A model generated the notes under the pieces. That model searched no databases, had not been told where the DNA came from, and saw only the letters and a program-made list of their open reading frames with translations. From the NCBI RefSeq assembly GCF_011683955.1, contig NZ_JAAQPI010000003.1, forward strand, positions 496,001-560,000: a stretch of 64,000 bases of DNA, in the 5' to 3' direction. Below, piece by piece: positions 42,017-54,409 of the stretch; position 1 is the stretch's first letter; every line of letters starts with the position of its first letter. The stretch is from Pseudomaricurvus alkylphenolicus (GTDB taxonomy: Bacteria > Pseudomonadota > Gammaproteobacteria > Pseudomonadales > Cellvibrionaceae). The position numbers and the translations under genes were made by a program.

Positions 42017-44737
42017 TTAGAACTTGAAGTTGGCGCCGACGAAGAAGCGGCGGCCGTTATAGAGTTGAGTACCTTTGACCTCGGTGCCGTCACCGGCGAC
42101 ATAGATATCTTCGATGATTTCATCGGTGATATTCAGCAATTCGGCACGCAGCACGATGTTGTCAGTGAGATTATAGGATACCTGGGCATCCCACTGTTTT
42201 TGCTCGTCGCCCCACAATTCGCCGTTTTCCTGCAAGCCTTTGAAAAACTCGGAACGGTAGCTGTAGTTCAAGCGAGCCGTAAACAGTTCACCTTCGTAGT
42301 AGGCCGTCGCGTTAAATACATCCTCAGAAGTGCCCGGGAAGATCACTTCACGCTCGACCAGGCTACCGTCGACCACTTCGGGCACCTGCGCAGCACCCAA
42401 ATCGGTGTAAGTGTAGTTGGCACCGACACCAAAGCCGTTATCGAAACTGTACTGTGCACTGAGTTCAATACCTTCGAGCTCGGCGCGAGTACCGTTGTCA
42501 AACGTCGACAGCGCGTTGATAAATACACCATTGATGGTGGCAGACTTGGTGGTGCTGTAGACGAAGTCAGAAATATCCTTGTTAAAGTAAGTGGCGCTGA
42601 CCATGGACGCTTCAGACAGATACCACTCAAAGCCCAGTTCGTACTGGTTGGCCTGAGTAGGCGTCAGACTGGGATTACCCGCAGTACCGGAGCTGGTCTC
42701 CGGCGTCAGGTTCACCGCGTAGGACAACGCAAAGGGCGCTGGACGGTTGATGGACTTACCGGCAGCGAAACGCAACAGCATATCTTCGGTCAAATCGTAT
42801 ACAACGTTAACACTTGGCAGCACATTGTCGTAGGAACCGCTTTCGCTGATGGGCGCGTCGTTATTGAAATCCCAGCCACTGGAATCCGTGTCGGTATCCA
42901 CGTAGCGGATACCGACATTGCCGCGGATATGGTCACCCTGAAAGTTGGCCATGGCGTAAATCGAGGTGATGTCTTCTTCAATCTTATAAGAGGACGCGTT
43001 CTCAATCGCATACTCCGGACGACACAGAGAGGGGCCACTATCGCTACACATTGGCAAGGCAAAGAACGCCTCATGCATTGCAGATTGATTCGGCAGGAAG
43101 AACGTCTGACTGCCCAGGCTGGTCTCGGAGTGATCTACTGTAAAGGATCCCGCATTAAATGCACTGGCCCAACCCAAAGATTCGGTACCCGGTGCACCGC
43201 CCTGCATTTCAGACTTAAAACGAGTCTGCTCAAATGAACGCTCGCGCATTTTAGCACCAAACTTCAGCTCATTGACCGCCCCGAAGTCGACATCAAGCAC
43301 TACATCAATCTGGACATAGTCTTCCGTATCTTCAGTTTTGTTCTGCTGATCGAATACGCCGGTCAACGCCATCTCATCCGTGGGATTGGAGACCCAGGGA
43401 CTGCGCTCATAACTGATAGATGGCGCCTGGCCACCGGGATTGGAGAAATCGAAGTTAACTCTCGGATCCTGAGAGTGTGCAAAAAACTCGGTAAAGAAGT
43501 CGTTGTTAATACCTTCACCGGTGGTCGTACCAATCTGACCATGCACGCTGAAACCGTCGCCCTGGAAGTCCACTTCGAGGTCTACAATTTCAGTTTCCAT
43601 GCTGGAACCATCACGGTAAATATTATCGAAGGCCACATGATTGGCCCATCCCGCGGGATCACCACCGTCTACCGCCAGACTGGTCACGACGCCATTTTCA
43701 ACAGTTCCTTCAGAGACATTGTTGGCCGCAAAAATACCGCGGAAAGGAATACCGATAAAATTGGAGTTAACATTGTCGGCTTCCATTTCGGAATTAAAGT
43801 AGTGCAGGTTGGTGCTTAGGGCTTCAGTCGGCGCCCACTGCAGATTGACATCAACACCGGTACGGACACGTTCCTGCTCAAACAGCGCTGAACCCACACC
43901 CCATGGGATCATGCCCTGCTCGCTGGCACCCGCCGGAGCATTAAATGGGGTATTGGGATTTGTATCAGCGTTCCAGTCTCGATCGAACTGGGTAAAATAA
44001 GCGGGGGTAAACAGCTCGGTGGCCTCGCGGCGAACTGTGCGCTCCTGGCGGGAGAAAGCAACCAGCGCACCAAAGGTTTCTGCCTCGTTTTTCCAACTGT
44101 ACAGTCCGGAGAAAGAAGGATCGGTTTCTTCCGAAAGATCACCGTACTGGGCGTCGATGGACAGATTAACGGTGCCGGAATCCAGATCAAGGGGTTTGCG
44201 GGTTTTAAGAACCACAGTGCCGCCCAGTCCACCTTCATCAATGTCGGCCTGCGCAGATTTGTACACCTCCACGCTACCCACCATTTCGGGCGATAGCATT
44301 TCATAGTTGAAGTTACGAGTCGCGTCGGACAGCACAAACCACTGTGCCGTGCCCACTGCCTGTCCATTCACCAATGTCAGATTCAACGCCGGCTCCAGTC
44401 CGCGAATGGTCACACCCTGCCCTTCGCCGAAATCCCGTGAAATCGCCACACCGGGTACACGAGCCAGTGATTCCGCAACATTCTTATCCGGAAACTTACC
44501 AATATCTTCCGAGGTAATGGCATCCACTACCGAGCTGGAGAACCGTTTGACGTCCATACTCGCCTGCAGGCTCTTGCGAATCCCCAATACCTGGATCTCT
44601 TCGATCTGGTTGCTTTCAGCCACCTCATCGGACTGCTGCGCCATTGCCGCACCGGACAACGCCAGTGCACTTAGAGATCCGCACACCAGCGCAGCGTGGT
44701 TGATTGAACGGATCGCCCTTCTCAGATTAATCGCCAT
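42017..44737 (-). CDS. TonB-dependent receptor for chitooligosaccharide/GlcNAc-type sugars
   Basis: 906 residues from ATG 44737 (AAGGAG upstream; the frame extends to 44788). Signal peptide (ALVCGSLSALALSGAAMAQ), TonB-box-like IEEIQVLGIRKSLQASMDVK, then the plug with the phrase DAITSEDIGKFPDKNVAESL that marks the carbohydrate receptor family of Alteromonadales, Xanthomonas and Caulobacter. The barrel ends in RRFFVGANFKF with a terminal Phe. It is first in the operon receptor-kinase-permease-halogenase. Two GACAACGTTGTC operators and a promoter lie upstream. Chitin sugars as substrate are inferred from the operon and operators. Confidence 0.94.
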   Translation of the reverse strand: MAINLRRAIRSINHAALVCGSLSALALSGAAMAQQSDEVAESNQIEEIQVLGIRKSLQASMDVKRFSSSVVDAITSEDIGKFPDKNVAESLARVPGVAISRDFGEGQGVTIRGLEPALNLTLVNGQAVGTAQWFVLSDATRNFNYEMLSPEMVGSVEVYKSAQADIDEGGLGGTVVLKTRKPLDLDSGTVNLSIDAQYGDLSEETDPSFSGLYSWKNEAETFGALVAFSRQERTVRREATELFTPAYFTQFDRDWNADTNPNTPFNAPAGASEQGMIPWGVGSALFEQERVRTGVDVNLQWAPTEALSTNLHYFNSEMEADNVNSNFIGIPFRGIFAANNVSEGTVENGVVTSLAVDGGDPAGWANHVAFDNIYRDGSSMETEIVDLEVDFQGDGFSVHGQIGTTTGEGINNDFFTEFFAHSQDPRVNFDFSNPGGQAPSISYERSPWVSNPTDEMALTGVFDQQNKTEDTEDYVQIDVVLDVDFGAVNELKFGAKMRERSFEQTRFKSEMQGGAPGTESLGWASAFNAGSFTVDHSETSLGSQTFFLPNQSAMHEAFFALPMCSDSGPSLCRPEYAIENASSYKIEEDITSIYAMANFQGDHIRGNVGIRYVDTDTDSSGWDFNNDAPISESGSYDNVLPSVNVVYDLTEDMLLRFAAGKSINRPAPFALSYAVNLTPETSSGTAGNPSLTPTQANQYELGFEWYLSEASMVSATYFNKDISDFVYSTTKSATINGVFINALSTFDNGTRAELEGIELSAQYSFDNGFGVGANYTYTDLGAAQVPEVVDGSLVEREVIFPGTSEDVFNATAYYEGELFTARLNYSYRSEFFKGLQENGELWGDEQKQWDAQVSYNLTDNIVLRAELLNITDEIIEDIYVAGDGTEVKGTQLYNGRRFFVGANFKF

Positions 44738-44849
44738 CTTATAACTCTCCTTAGGAGATGATTTGAGTGGTTTTGTTATGTTCGTCATTTTTCAGGAAGC
44801 GCTTTCGCCAGCACCTTCCCAACAACTGGCTGCCTGGATACCGACCGAG

Positions 44850-44861
44850 GACAACGTTGTC
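44850..44861. promoter_or_regulatory. Putative NagR operator O1 of the receptor operon
   Basis: GACAACGTTGTC, a perfect palindrome identical to the one at nagA, 112 bases before the receptor ATG. It lies just downstream of the proposed -10 box, where bound repressor would obstruct initiation or early elongation. Confidence 0.8.
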
Positions 44862-44869
44862 TGAAGCCT

Positions 44870-44898
44870 AAGTTACGCCCGCAGGACAACGTTGTCAA
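44870..44898 (-). promoter_or_regulatory. Candidate sigma-70 promoter of the receptor operon
   Basis: On the minus strand TTGACA (44893-44898, a perfect -35) is separated by 17 bases from TAACTT (44870-44875, a weak -10). The -35 box overlaps operator O2 by four bases, and O1 lies nine bases after the -10. Confidence 0.55.
44885..44896. promoter_or_regulatory. Putative NagR operator O2 of the receptor operon
   Basis: A second perfect GACAACGTTGTC, 35 bases from O1 centre to centre, overlapping the -35 box. The pair brackets the proposed promoter. Confidence 0.8.
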
Positions 44899-45073
44899 CA
44901 CTATTTGCTCAATACTTGTGCATTAAGCCTAGTTCCTGATGCGAGCAATCAGAACAAAAAACACTCGAAGTGGTACTTTTGTACAACTAAGAGACTGAAA
45001 AATAAGCCAATTTCAGTTGAAACACCTTTTTGTCAACCAAGGTTCCTGGCAAGTCGGAAGGGTTGTTTTTTGA

Positions 45074-47907
<2,834 letters not shown>

Positions 47908-47930
47908 GGCAGTTAAACGAAAGGACTGTT

Positions 47931-48464
47931 ATGAAAAAATTGCTTTTGTTGGTATTGAGCCTGTCGCTGTTGACCGGTTGCGGCTGGCATCTGCGCGGCT
48001 CGGTGGAAATGCCCGAAGGCGTTTCGGCCATCTATGTTACCGCAGACAACAGCCACGGCGCTCTGGCCAGCGGCCTGAAAAAAGCCCTGGTCGCCTACCG
48101 CATTGAAGCCAGTGACACGATGGACAATGCGCAGTACCGTATTCACCTGAGTAACGAACAATCCCGTCGCCGCACGGCCTCTGTGGGCAACAATGCGTTG
48201 GCGGCGGAGTACGAACTCAACATGAGCGTTGACTACCGCATTGAAGACGCCACCGGCAAGGTGCTGGTGCCACGCGCCACGGCGGAAGCACAGCGGGTTT
48301 ACGATTTCGACCGCGATGCGGTGGTCGCCAAAGCCCAGGAGGAAAAACTGATCGACGCCGAAATGCGCAACCAGTTGATCCAACAGATCCTGCGGCGCCT
48401 GCGCTTTTTGTCGAGCGCTGCCGCCAACAAAGGCAGTACCCCAGCGGAAAGCGGCAATGGCTAA
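47931..48464 (+). CDS. lptE: LPS-assembly lipoprotein LptE
   Basis: Outer-membrane lipoprotein that plugs the LptD barrel for LPS insertion. 177 residues with lipobox LLTGC and the family opening GWHLRGSVEMPEGVSAIYVT. The C-terminal part has the expected EAQRVYDFDRDAVVAKAQEE. It is preceded by GAAAGGA and overlaps the start of holA by eight bases, suggesting coupled translation. Confidence 0.95.
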   Translation: MKKLLLLVLSLSLLTGCGWHLRGSVEMPEGVSAIYVTADNSHGALASGLKKALVAYRIEASDTMDNAQYRIHLSNEQSRRRTASVGNNALAAEYELNMSVDYRIEDATGKVLVPRATAEAQRVYDFDRDAVVAKAQEEKLIDAEMRNQLIQQILRRLRFLSSAAANKGSTPAESGNG

Positions 48465-49506
48465 ACTGCGTGCCGACCAGCTCGATAGCGCCCTGCGCAA
48501 GCAATTGGCACCCGTCTACCTGGTCAGCGGCGATGAACCGCTGCTGGTTCAGGAAGCCTGCGACACCATTCGGGAAGCTGCCCGCAGGGCCGGCTTTACC
48601 GAGCGCGAACGCCACCATGTGGAGGCCGGTTTTGATTGGGAGGAACTGCTGACCTCCGCCAACAGCCTTTCGCTGTTCGCCGATAAAAAAATCCTTGAAT
48701 TACGCATCGACAATGGCAAACCCGGGGATAAAGGTGGCAAAGCGCTGCTGAGCTACTGCGAACAGCCGTCTGAAGATAACCTGCTGCTGATCGTCACCCC
48801 CAAGTTGGACGGCAGTGCTCAGCGCAGCAAATGGTTTAAGGCGGTTGAAAAAACCGGTGCCTTTGTACAAATCTGGCCCATCGCCGCACCTCAGCTGCCT
48901 CGCTGGATTGATCAACGCATGCAGCAGGCAGGGCTGCGCGCCGATCGAGATGCCATCGATATGCTGGCCGCCCGAGTGGAGGGCAATCTGCTGGCCGCCA
49001 CTCAAGAGATCGAAAAACTCAAACTACTGGCCAATGACGACGGTCTGGTCAGCACCGAGACCGTCGCCGGTGCCGTTGCCGACAGTGCCCGCTACGACGT
49101 GTTCAATCTGATCGATAAAGCCCTGCACGGCGACGCCAGATCGGCTATCAAAACCCTGCAGGGTCTGCGCGGCGAAGGCACCGACGCCACCGTGGTGCTC
49201 TGGGCCCTTGCGCGGGAAATCCGCACACTAAGCCAAATGGCGCACGCCTTGCAGCAGGGCAACTCCATGGACCGCGCCGCCAAAAGCGCCGGTGTCTGGG
49301 ACAAGCGCAAACCGCTGGTCAACAATGCTTTGAGGAGACTCAAGCAGCCGCAGCTGCAAATGCTGCTGCGCAAGGCAAACGGTGTCGACAAGGCCATTAA
49401 AGGCCTGCGCAATGCGGATGCGTGGGATGAGCTGATGGATTTGACGCTGAACCTGAGCGGTGTCTTCAGTTTGTCGCCCGCTGTACAAAGGCTGTCTTTG
49501 CTCTGA
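48457..49506 (+). CDS. holA: DNA polymerase III delta subunit
   Basis: Clamp-loader subunit that opens the beta ring. 349 residues with the opening MAKLRADQLDSALRKQLAPV, YLVSGDEPLLVQEACDTIRE (degenerate nucleotide site), and the C-terminal collar domain (RRLKQPQLQMLLRKANGVDK). It starts within the lptE end. It is convergent with the GGDEF/EAL gene, with only seven bases between the stops. Confidence 0.95.
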   Translation: MAKLRADQLDSALRKQLAPVYLVSGDEPLLVQEACDTIREAARRAGFTERERHHVEAGFDWEELLTSANSLSLFADKKILELRIDNGKPGDKGGKALLSYCEQPSEDNLLLIVTPKLDGSAQRSKWFKAVEKTGAFVQIWPIAAPQLPRWIDQRMQQAGLRADRDAIDMLAARVEGNLLAATQEIEKLKLLANDDGLVSTETVAGAVADSARYDVFNLIDKALHGDARSAIKTLQGLRGEGTDATVVLWALAREIRTLSQMAHALQQGNSMDRAAKSAGVWDKRKPLVNNALRRLKQPQLQMLLRKANGVDKAIKGLRNADAWDELMDLTLNLSGVFSLSPAVQRLSLL

Positions 49507-49513
49507 CGCTGCT

Positions 49514-51781
49514 CTACACCTGGAATTCCAGTTTCACCACATTTGAAGAGCTGGAGAATGATCCCTCTTTCAAATGATGGTTCATCTGCTCAACCGTCAA
49601 CGGCTTCGCGTAATAAAAACCCTGAGCCATGTCGCAGCCCCGGCGACGTAACCAATCCACCTGGACGTCGTGCTCAACACCTTCGGCGACCACATTCAAC
49701 GACATATTGTGCGCGAGACTGATGATGGAACGGGCAATGGCCGCATCATTCTGGTCAGTGGCGATATCGTTGATAAAACTGCGGTCGATCTTGAGTTTTT
49801 GGATGGGAAAACGCTTGAGGTAGGCCAGTGAGGAATAGCCGGTACCAAAGTCATCAATCGCCAGTGAGACGCCCATCGCATTGAGTTCGTTCATCATGGT
49901 GATGGTTTCACCGGCATTTTCCATCGCCGAGCTTTCGGTGATTTCCAGCTCCAGATACTTGGCCGGCAGTTCCATCATATTGAGGATTTCCGCCACCCGC
50001 TGGGGAAAGTTTTCCTGTCGGAATTGGCGTGGCGACAGATTCACCGCCACCTTGTTGCTATAGCGCCCCTGCTGCAACCAAATGCGCTGCTGCTTGCAGG
50101 CCTCGCGCAATACCCAATCACCCAGGGCCACAATCAAACCCGTCTCTTCGGCCAGGGGGATAAAGTGCACCGGTGACACCATACCCCGATCCGGATGATT
50201 CCAGCGAACCAACGCCTCCATGCCCAACAGGCTGCCCGTCTGCAAATCTATTTGGGGCTGATACATCAGCATCAGCTGATCGGTCTCGATGGCGCGACGA
50301 AGATCGTTTTCCAGCAGCAGGTAATTCACCGCGGTGGCATTCATGCCCTCGGTGTAATACTTGAAGTTGTTCTTGCCGGCCTCTTTAGCCTTGTACATGG
50401 CAATATCTGCGTTCTTCAACAGGGTATCGGTGTCTTCTCCATCCTCGGGATACATGGAAATACCGATACTCACCGTGGAGGCGATATCATGGCCGGAAAT
50501 ATTGATCGACTTGGAGACACCGCTCAGTAGCTTATTGGCCACCTGGCCGATATCTTCTTCATCCTGGATGCCTTCCAGCACCACCACAAATTCATCACCG
50601 CCCAGACGAGCCACGGTGTCCATATCCCGAACATTGTCCTGCAGGCGCTTCGACACCGCTTTTAACAGCAGATCGCCGGCGTCATGCCCGAGACTGTCGT
50701 TGATATTTTTAAAACGGTCGAGGTCGAGCAGCATCAGCGCCAACTTGTTTCCGCTGCGTTTGGCCCGGGCCAAACCATGATTGATGCGATCATAGAACAA
50801 GGCGCGATTCGGCAGGCCGGTCAGGGAATCGTGAAAGGCCATATAATTCAACCGTGATTGTTGTTCCCGCAGGGTGTCTTCAGCCTCTTTACGCTCGGAG
50901 ATGTCGGTGCAAATCGTACAGACACCAAACGTCTGATGGTGCTTGTCCTTAAGCGGGAACTTCACCATCAGATAGGTATGCAGGTTGCCGTCTTTGTGGC
51001 GGATTTCGATCTCTTCCTCAACCTTGATATGGGTATCCAGAGCAGACTGGTCCGCTTCCCAAAGCTTGCGGGCCAGCTCTTCTTCGTAGACATCGAACAC
51101 GTTCTTGCCTACGTAGCCGCTCTCGTCGATACCGTCAACATGCATAAAGTGATCACTGGCCAGCACCACATTTCCGTCGAGGTCCTTGACCGAAATCAGT
51201 GTGGGCGAGTGATATAGAATGGCATTGAGATAAGTTTCGCTGGCCCAGAGCGCCTGCTCAGCGATGCGGAATTTTTCGGCTTGCTCTTCGTGGCTGCGGG
51301 TCTGTACAAGCTGGTGCACTAGCAGCGTACTAAATACCCATAAGCTTTCCAGCGGCTTGAGTGCCTCCTGGAGCTGCTCCAAAGATTCGGTGGACTCGCA
51401 CACGTAGGCGGCCATGGGCCGATTTTCGTCCCCCACCATCTGAATAACCAGGCTGTTGCTCGCGGGCAAGGTCGACAGGCTGGGCGCATGCTCCAGATCC
51501 AAAGCAACTCCGCTGCCCAGCTGAAAACAGTCCTGCAACAGATTGCCCGGTAGATTCTTGAGACTCTTGAGAGGTGCGGATGGACAAGCGGTGGAATCAG
51601 GTAAGGCAATGGCCTCTACATACAGACTATCATCGCGCTGAACGACCAGGGCGCAGCGGCTCAGCCCCGGTTGGGCTACCACCTGCTTGACCAGTCGTTC
51701 GGCAATTTGCCGATGATTGAGATCCGCGAACAGTTGCTGAAACTTGCGTATCAGCTCTACCGCGCCCTGTTTAATCTGCAT
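49514..51781 (-). CDS. PAS-GGDEF-EAL cyclic-di-GMP signalling protein
   Basis: 755 residues. An N-terminal GAF-like region (1-160) with no membrane segment, a PAS domain (about 185-300; LISVKDLDGNVVLASDHFMH), a GGDEF domain with intact GGDEF at 394-398 and an inhibitory-site motif RDMD at 385-388, and an EAL domain starting at MEALVRWNHP (521-530) with later ELEITESSAM and AIDDFGTGYSSLAYLKRFPI. Both catalytic motifs look intact, so it could make and degrade c-di-GMP with one dominating. It is monocistronic and cytoplasmic. Confidence 0.94.
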   Translation of the reverse strand: MQIKQGAVELIRKFQQLFADLNHRQIAERLVKQVVAQPGLSRCALVVQRDDSLYVEAIALPDSTACPSAPLKSLKNLPGNLLQDCFQLGSGVALDLEHAPSLSTLPASNSLVIQMVGDENRPMAAYVCESTESLEQLQEALKPLESLWVFSTLLVHQLVQTRSHEEQAEKFRIAEQALWASETYLNAILYHSPTLISVKDLDGNVVLASDHFMHVDGIDESGYVGKNVFDVYEEELARKLWEADQSALDTHIKVEEEIEIRHKDGNLHTYLMVKFPLKDKHHQTFGVCTICTDISERKEAEDTLREQQSRLNYMAFHDSLTGLPNRALFYDRINHGLARAKRSGNKLALMLLDLDRFKNINDSLGHDAGDLLLKAVSKRLQDNVRDMDTVARLGGDEFVVVLEGIQDEEDIGQVANKLLSGVSKSINISGHDIASTVSIGISMYPEDGEDTDTLLKNADIAMYKAKEAGKNNFKYYTEGMNATAVNYLLLENDLRRAIETDQLMLMYQPQIDLQTGSLLGMEALVRWNHPDRGMVSPVHFIPLAEETGLIVALGDWVLREACKQQRIWLQQGRYSNKVAVNLSPRQFRQENFPQRVAEILNMMELPAKYLELEITESSAMENAGETITMMNELNAMGVSLAIDDFGTGYSSLAYLKRFPIQKLKIDRSFINDIATDQNDAAIARSIISLAHNMSLNVVAEGVEHDVQVDWLRRRGCDMAQGFYYAKPLTVEQMNHHLKEGSFSSSSNVVKLEFQV

Positions 51782-51807
51782 AACGTGCTTTCTAAAGCTA
51801 CCCTTTC

Positions 51808-51826
51808 TAGGTTCGGTATAAACCTA
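51808..51826. promoter_or_regulatory. Inverted repeat upstream of the GGDEF/EAL gene
   Basis: TAGGTT and AACCTA flank a seven-base centre, 27 bases upstream of the ATG. It could be an operator or part of an mRNA leader. The stretch from here to 52137 holds no convincing gene; on the minus strand 51850-51960 contains several GGA motifs, some in short hairpins. Confidence 0.35.
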
Positions 51827-52137
51827 CTGGCATAAAAAAGCCGCAAGCTCACGTCGGGGCATTCAATCGCTCCCGAGGCGGGCCTCCGGCACCTCTATTA
51901 CTACCTCTACTGCTTCGCGTTTACCGCCATCAGTGGGCCGTATCTCCTACGACTCCCGGCAAACGGAAAATCAATCCCGCGCCACGGTAAAATCGAGCAT
52001 CATCTTAGCAGAGCGAATAATTTATAGCCAACCTCTACTAAGCAGAATGTCTCTTATATCCGTTTGATAGGTTCAGGAATATTTCTGCGCCAAGGCCCCT
52101 GGGGGGATAATTTCGCCCCATAGGGAGGTTATCGGCA

Positions 52138-52233
52138 ATGGCGCGTAAATCTACAATGGAAATTTCGCATTTTTCCTGCCTTTTTGCCCCGGCCCCAACA
52201 GGGTCGGAACTACAGCAGAAAATACAGCAATGA
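52138..52233 (+). CDS. Possible 31-residue small protein
   Basis: An ATG at 52138 follows a strong ribosome-binding site (AGGGAGG with nine-base spacing) and opens a 31-codon frame beginning MARKSTMEISHFSCLFAPAP, ending TGA at 52231-52233. Its last 24 bases overlap the 3' end of the DASS transporter gene on the other strand. A GC hairpin (CCCTGGGG / CCCC...AGGG) lies just before it. No family is recognised, and chance cannot be excluded. Confidence 0.2.
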   Translation: MARKSTMEISHFSCLFAPAPTGSELQQKIQQ

Positions 52234-53586
52234 AGAGATCAGCAATGCTCCCATGAGGTTCAGCCCTATTCCCTCGCGCACCATATCCACCACCTGCACT
52301 CGCCCGGAGGCAATCACAATGGCATTGGGCGCGGTAGCCACGGGTAGCATAAAGGCACAACTGGCGCTCAGAGCCGCAGGAATCATCAGCATCATGGGGT
52401 CCCAGCTGGTACTGGCGGCGGCCGCTGCCAGAATGGGCATCAACAGCGTGGTGGTGGCGGTATTGCTGGTTACCTCGGTCAGGAAGGTCACCGCCAGGCA
52501 GATGGTCAGCATCACTGCAAACAGCGGCCAGCCCGCTATCCCGGACAGTTGCTTACCCAATGCCTCGCTCAAGCCCGTCACCATAAAAGCCTTGGCAATG
52601 GCGATGCCGCCGGCAAACAGAATCATCACACCCCAGTGGATGGAATTGGCTGCCGGCCAATCGAGCAATCGGCCATCTTCACCATCCGGGCAGAGGAACA
52701 TCACCACCACAGCGGCAAAGGCCACGGCGGCATAGTTGGCATAGGGCAGCCCCAGCCAGCCGCTCCACCCCCCGGCCGGGTTTTTGAGGGTCATCCACGC
52801 AATGATCACCAGCGCAAACACCCAAAGTACCCTAGACTCGGCTTTTGACATCGGACCAACGCCCTGAATGTCAACATCCCGGGAAAAACCCAGGCCGCGG
52901 GTAAGCCACAGTGCCGCCAGGGGCAACAACAGCAATACCACCGGCAAGCCAATCGCCATCCATTCCACAAAGGAAATCTCGCGACCGGTAAACTCCTTGT
53001 ACACCGACAGGAAAATCAGATTGGGGGGAGTGCCTATAGGTGTCGCCAGGCCTCCAATGCTGGCCGAATAGGCGATGCCCAGCAGTAATGCCACTGTTAA
53101 ACGGCGGTCTTTGACGGTCTCCAACACCGCCATGGCCACCGGCACCAGCATCAAGGTAGTGGCGGTATTGGAGATCCACATGGACAAGAATGCGGAGGCG
53201 GCCATAAAGCCCATCACCACCCGGCGCAGGCTGCTGGTACCAATCCCCCGAATCATCCACAGGGCAATACGACGATGAGCACCGCTTTTTTCCATGCCTT
53301 TTGACAACATGGCGCCGCCCACCAACAGCAGAATAATAGGGCTACCGTAGGCCGCGGCAATTTGCTGCCCATTAAGGACGCCCAGCAAAGGAAGACCGCC
53401 GAGGGGAATCAGGGAAGTTGCAGGAATGGGGATGGGTTCAAAGATCCACCAGACCGCACACAGAACCGTGATACCCGCGGCAAAACATGCCTCTTGTGCC
53501 CAGCCACCATTGTCAAGACTGAAGCCGACCAGCAACGCCAACAGGGGCCCCAGCCATAAAGAAAGTCGTTTGGCCTGTTCAGTCAT
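52210..53586 (-). CDS. DASS/SLC13 family sodium-coupled anion transporter
   Basis: 458 residues from ATG 53586 (TTG 53592 possible). Eleven or so membrane helices and the DASS signatures: PIPATSLIPLGGLPLLGVLN near the start, SNTATTLMLVPVAMAVLET in the first SNT motif, and TEVTSNTATTTLLMPILAA in the second. These repeated Ser-Asn-Thr motifs bind sodium and the carboxylate. Substrates in the family are C4-dicarboxylates, citrate or sulfate; which one cannot be told here. It stands alone upstream of the moeB block. Confidence 0.92.
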   Translation of the reverse strand: MTEQAKRLSLWLGPLLALLVGFSLDNGGWAQEACFAAGITVLCAVWWIFEPIPIPATSLIPLGGLPLLGVLNGQQIAAAYGSPIILLLVGGAMLSKGMEKSGAHRRIALWMIRGIGTSSLRRVVMGFMAASAFLSMWISNTATTLMLVPVAMAVLETVKDRRLTVALLLGIAYSASIGGLATPIGTPPNLIFLSVYKEFTGREISFVEWMAIGLPVVLLLLPLAALWLTRGLGFSRDVDIQGVGPMSKAESRVLWVFALVIIAWMTLKNPAGGWSGWLGLPYANYAAVAFAAVVVMFLCPDGEDGRLLDWPAANSIHWGVMILFAGGIAIAKAFMVTGLSEALGKQLSGIAGWPLFAVMLTICLAVTFLTEVTSNTATTTLLMPILAAAAASTSWDPMMLMIPAALSASCAFMLPVATAPNAIVIASGRVQVVDMVREGIGLNLMGALLISSLLYFLL

Positions 53587-53662
53587 GACCAAATCCGAGT
53601 GGTTTACGCATCGTCATCCCTTCTTACTCGTTGCGTGAATCGTTGTTGTTATTAATCAGCTG

Positions 53663-54409
53663 TTATAAATCTCCACAGACCGGGCAAGCCGGGTCTCGGG
53701 GCAGCTTCAGACTGCGCCACTCCATTGTGGTGGCGTCTAGCAGCAGCAACTTACCGGCCAGAGGCTCCCCAAAGTCTGCCAGCAGCTTTAAGGCCTCCAG
53801 CGCTTGTACGGAACCGATAATACCCACCAGTGGTGCCAGAACGCCACTTTCTGAACAGCTGAGATTTTCATCATTGTCCAGGGCATAAAGACACCGGTAG
53901 CAGGGGGTACCCTCACGACGGGGATCAAAAACGGCAACCTGCCCTTCCAATCGAATCGCCGCGCCGGAAACCAGAGGTGTGGTGTTGGTGACGCAGGCGC
54001 GATTGATAGCATGGCGAATACTGAAGTTATCCGTACAATCAACCACAATGTCGGCCGCAGCAACCTGTTGTTCCAGTTCGGCTTCGTCGAGCTTTTTGTG
54101 GAGTGCAGTCACTTGCGTGGCGGGGTTCAGCTGATGAATTTTATCCCGCGCCGATTCCACTTTGGGCCGGCCGATATCGCTCTGGTGGTGGGCGATCTGT
54201 CGCTGCAGATTGGTCAGATCCACCTCATCAAAATCGGCTAACACCAGATGACCCACACCCGCCGCGGCCAGGTACATCGCCACCGGGCAACCCAGCCCTC
54301 CCAGACCTACAACCAGCACCTGCGCGTTGAGAATTTTCTCCTGGCCGGCGACATCCACCTGCGGCAACATGATTTGGCGGCTATAGCGCAGTAATTGTTC
54401 GTCGTTCAC
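53663..54409 (-). CDS. moeB: Molybdopterin-synthase adenylyltransferase
   Basis: Activates the small subunit of molybdopterin synthase by C-terminal adenylation. 248 residues from a GTG at 54409 (GAGG seven bases upstream). HesA/MoeB/ThiF features: opening RYSRQIMLPQVDVAGQEKIL, nucleotide loop VVGLGGLGCPVAMYL, DCTDNFSIRHAINRACV, and zinc cysteines in PCYRCLY and ACPVCGD. First-base context and the following prmC, prfA and hemA match Pseudomonas. A ThiF-type role is the alternative. Confidence 0.92.
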   Translation of the reverse strand: MNDEQLLRYSRQIMLPQVDVAGQEKILNAQVLVVGLGGLGCPVAMYLAAAGVGHLVLADFDEVDLTNLQRQIAHHQSDIGRPKVESARDKIHQLNPATQVTALHKKLDEAELEQQVAAADIVVDCTDNFSIRHAINRACVTNTTPLVSGAAIRLEGQVAVFDPRREGTPCYRCLYALDNDENLSCSESGVLAPLVGIIGSVQALEALKLLADFGEPLAGKLLLLDATTMEWRSLKLPRDPACPVCGDL

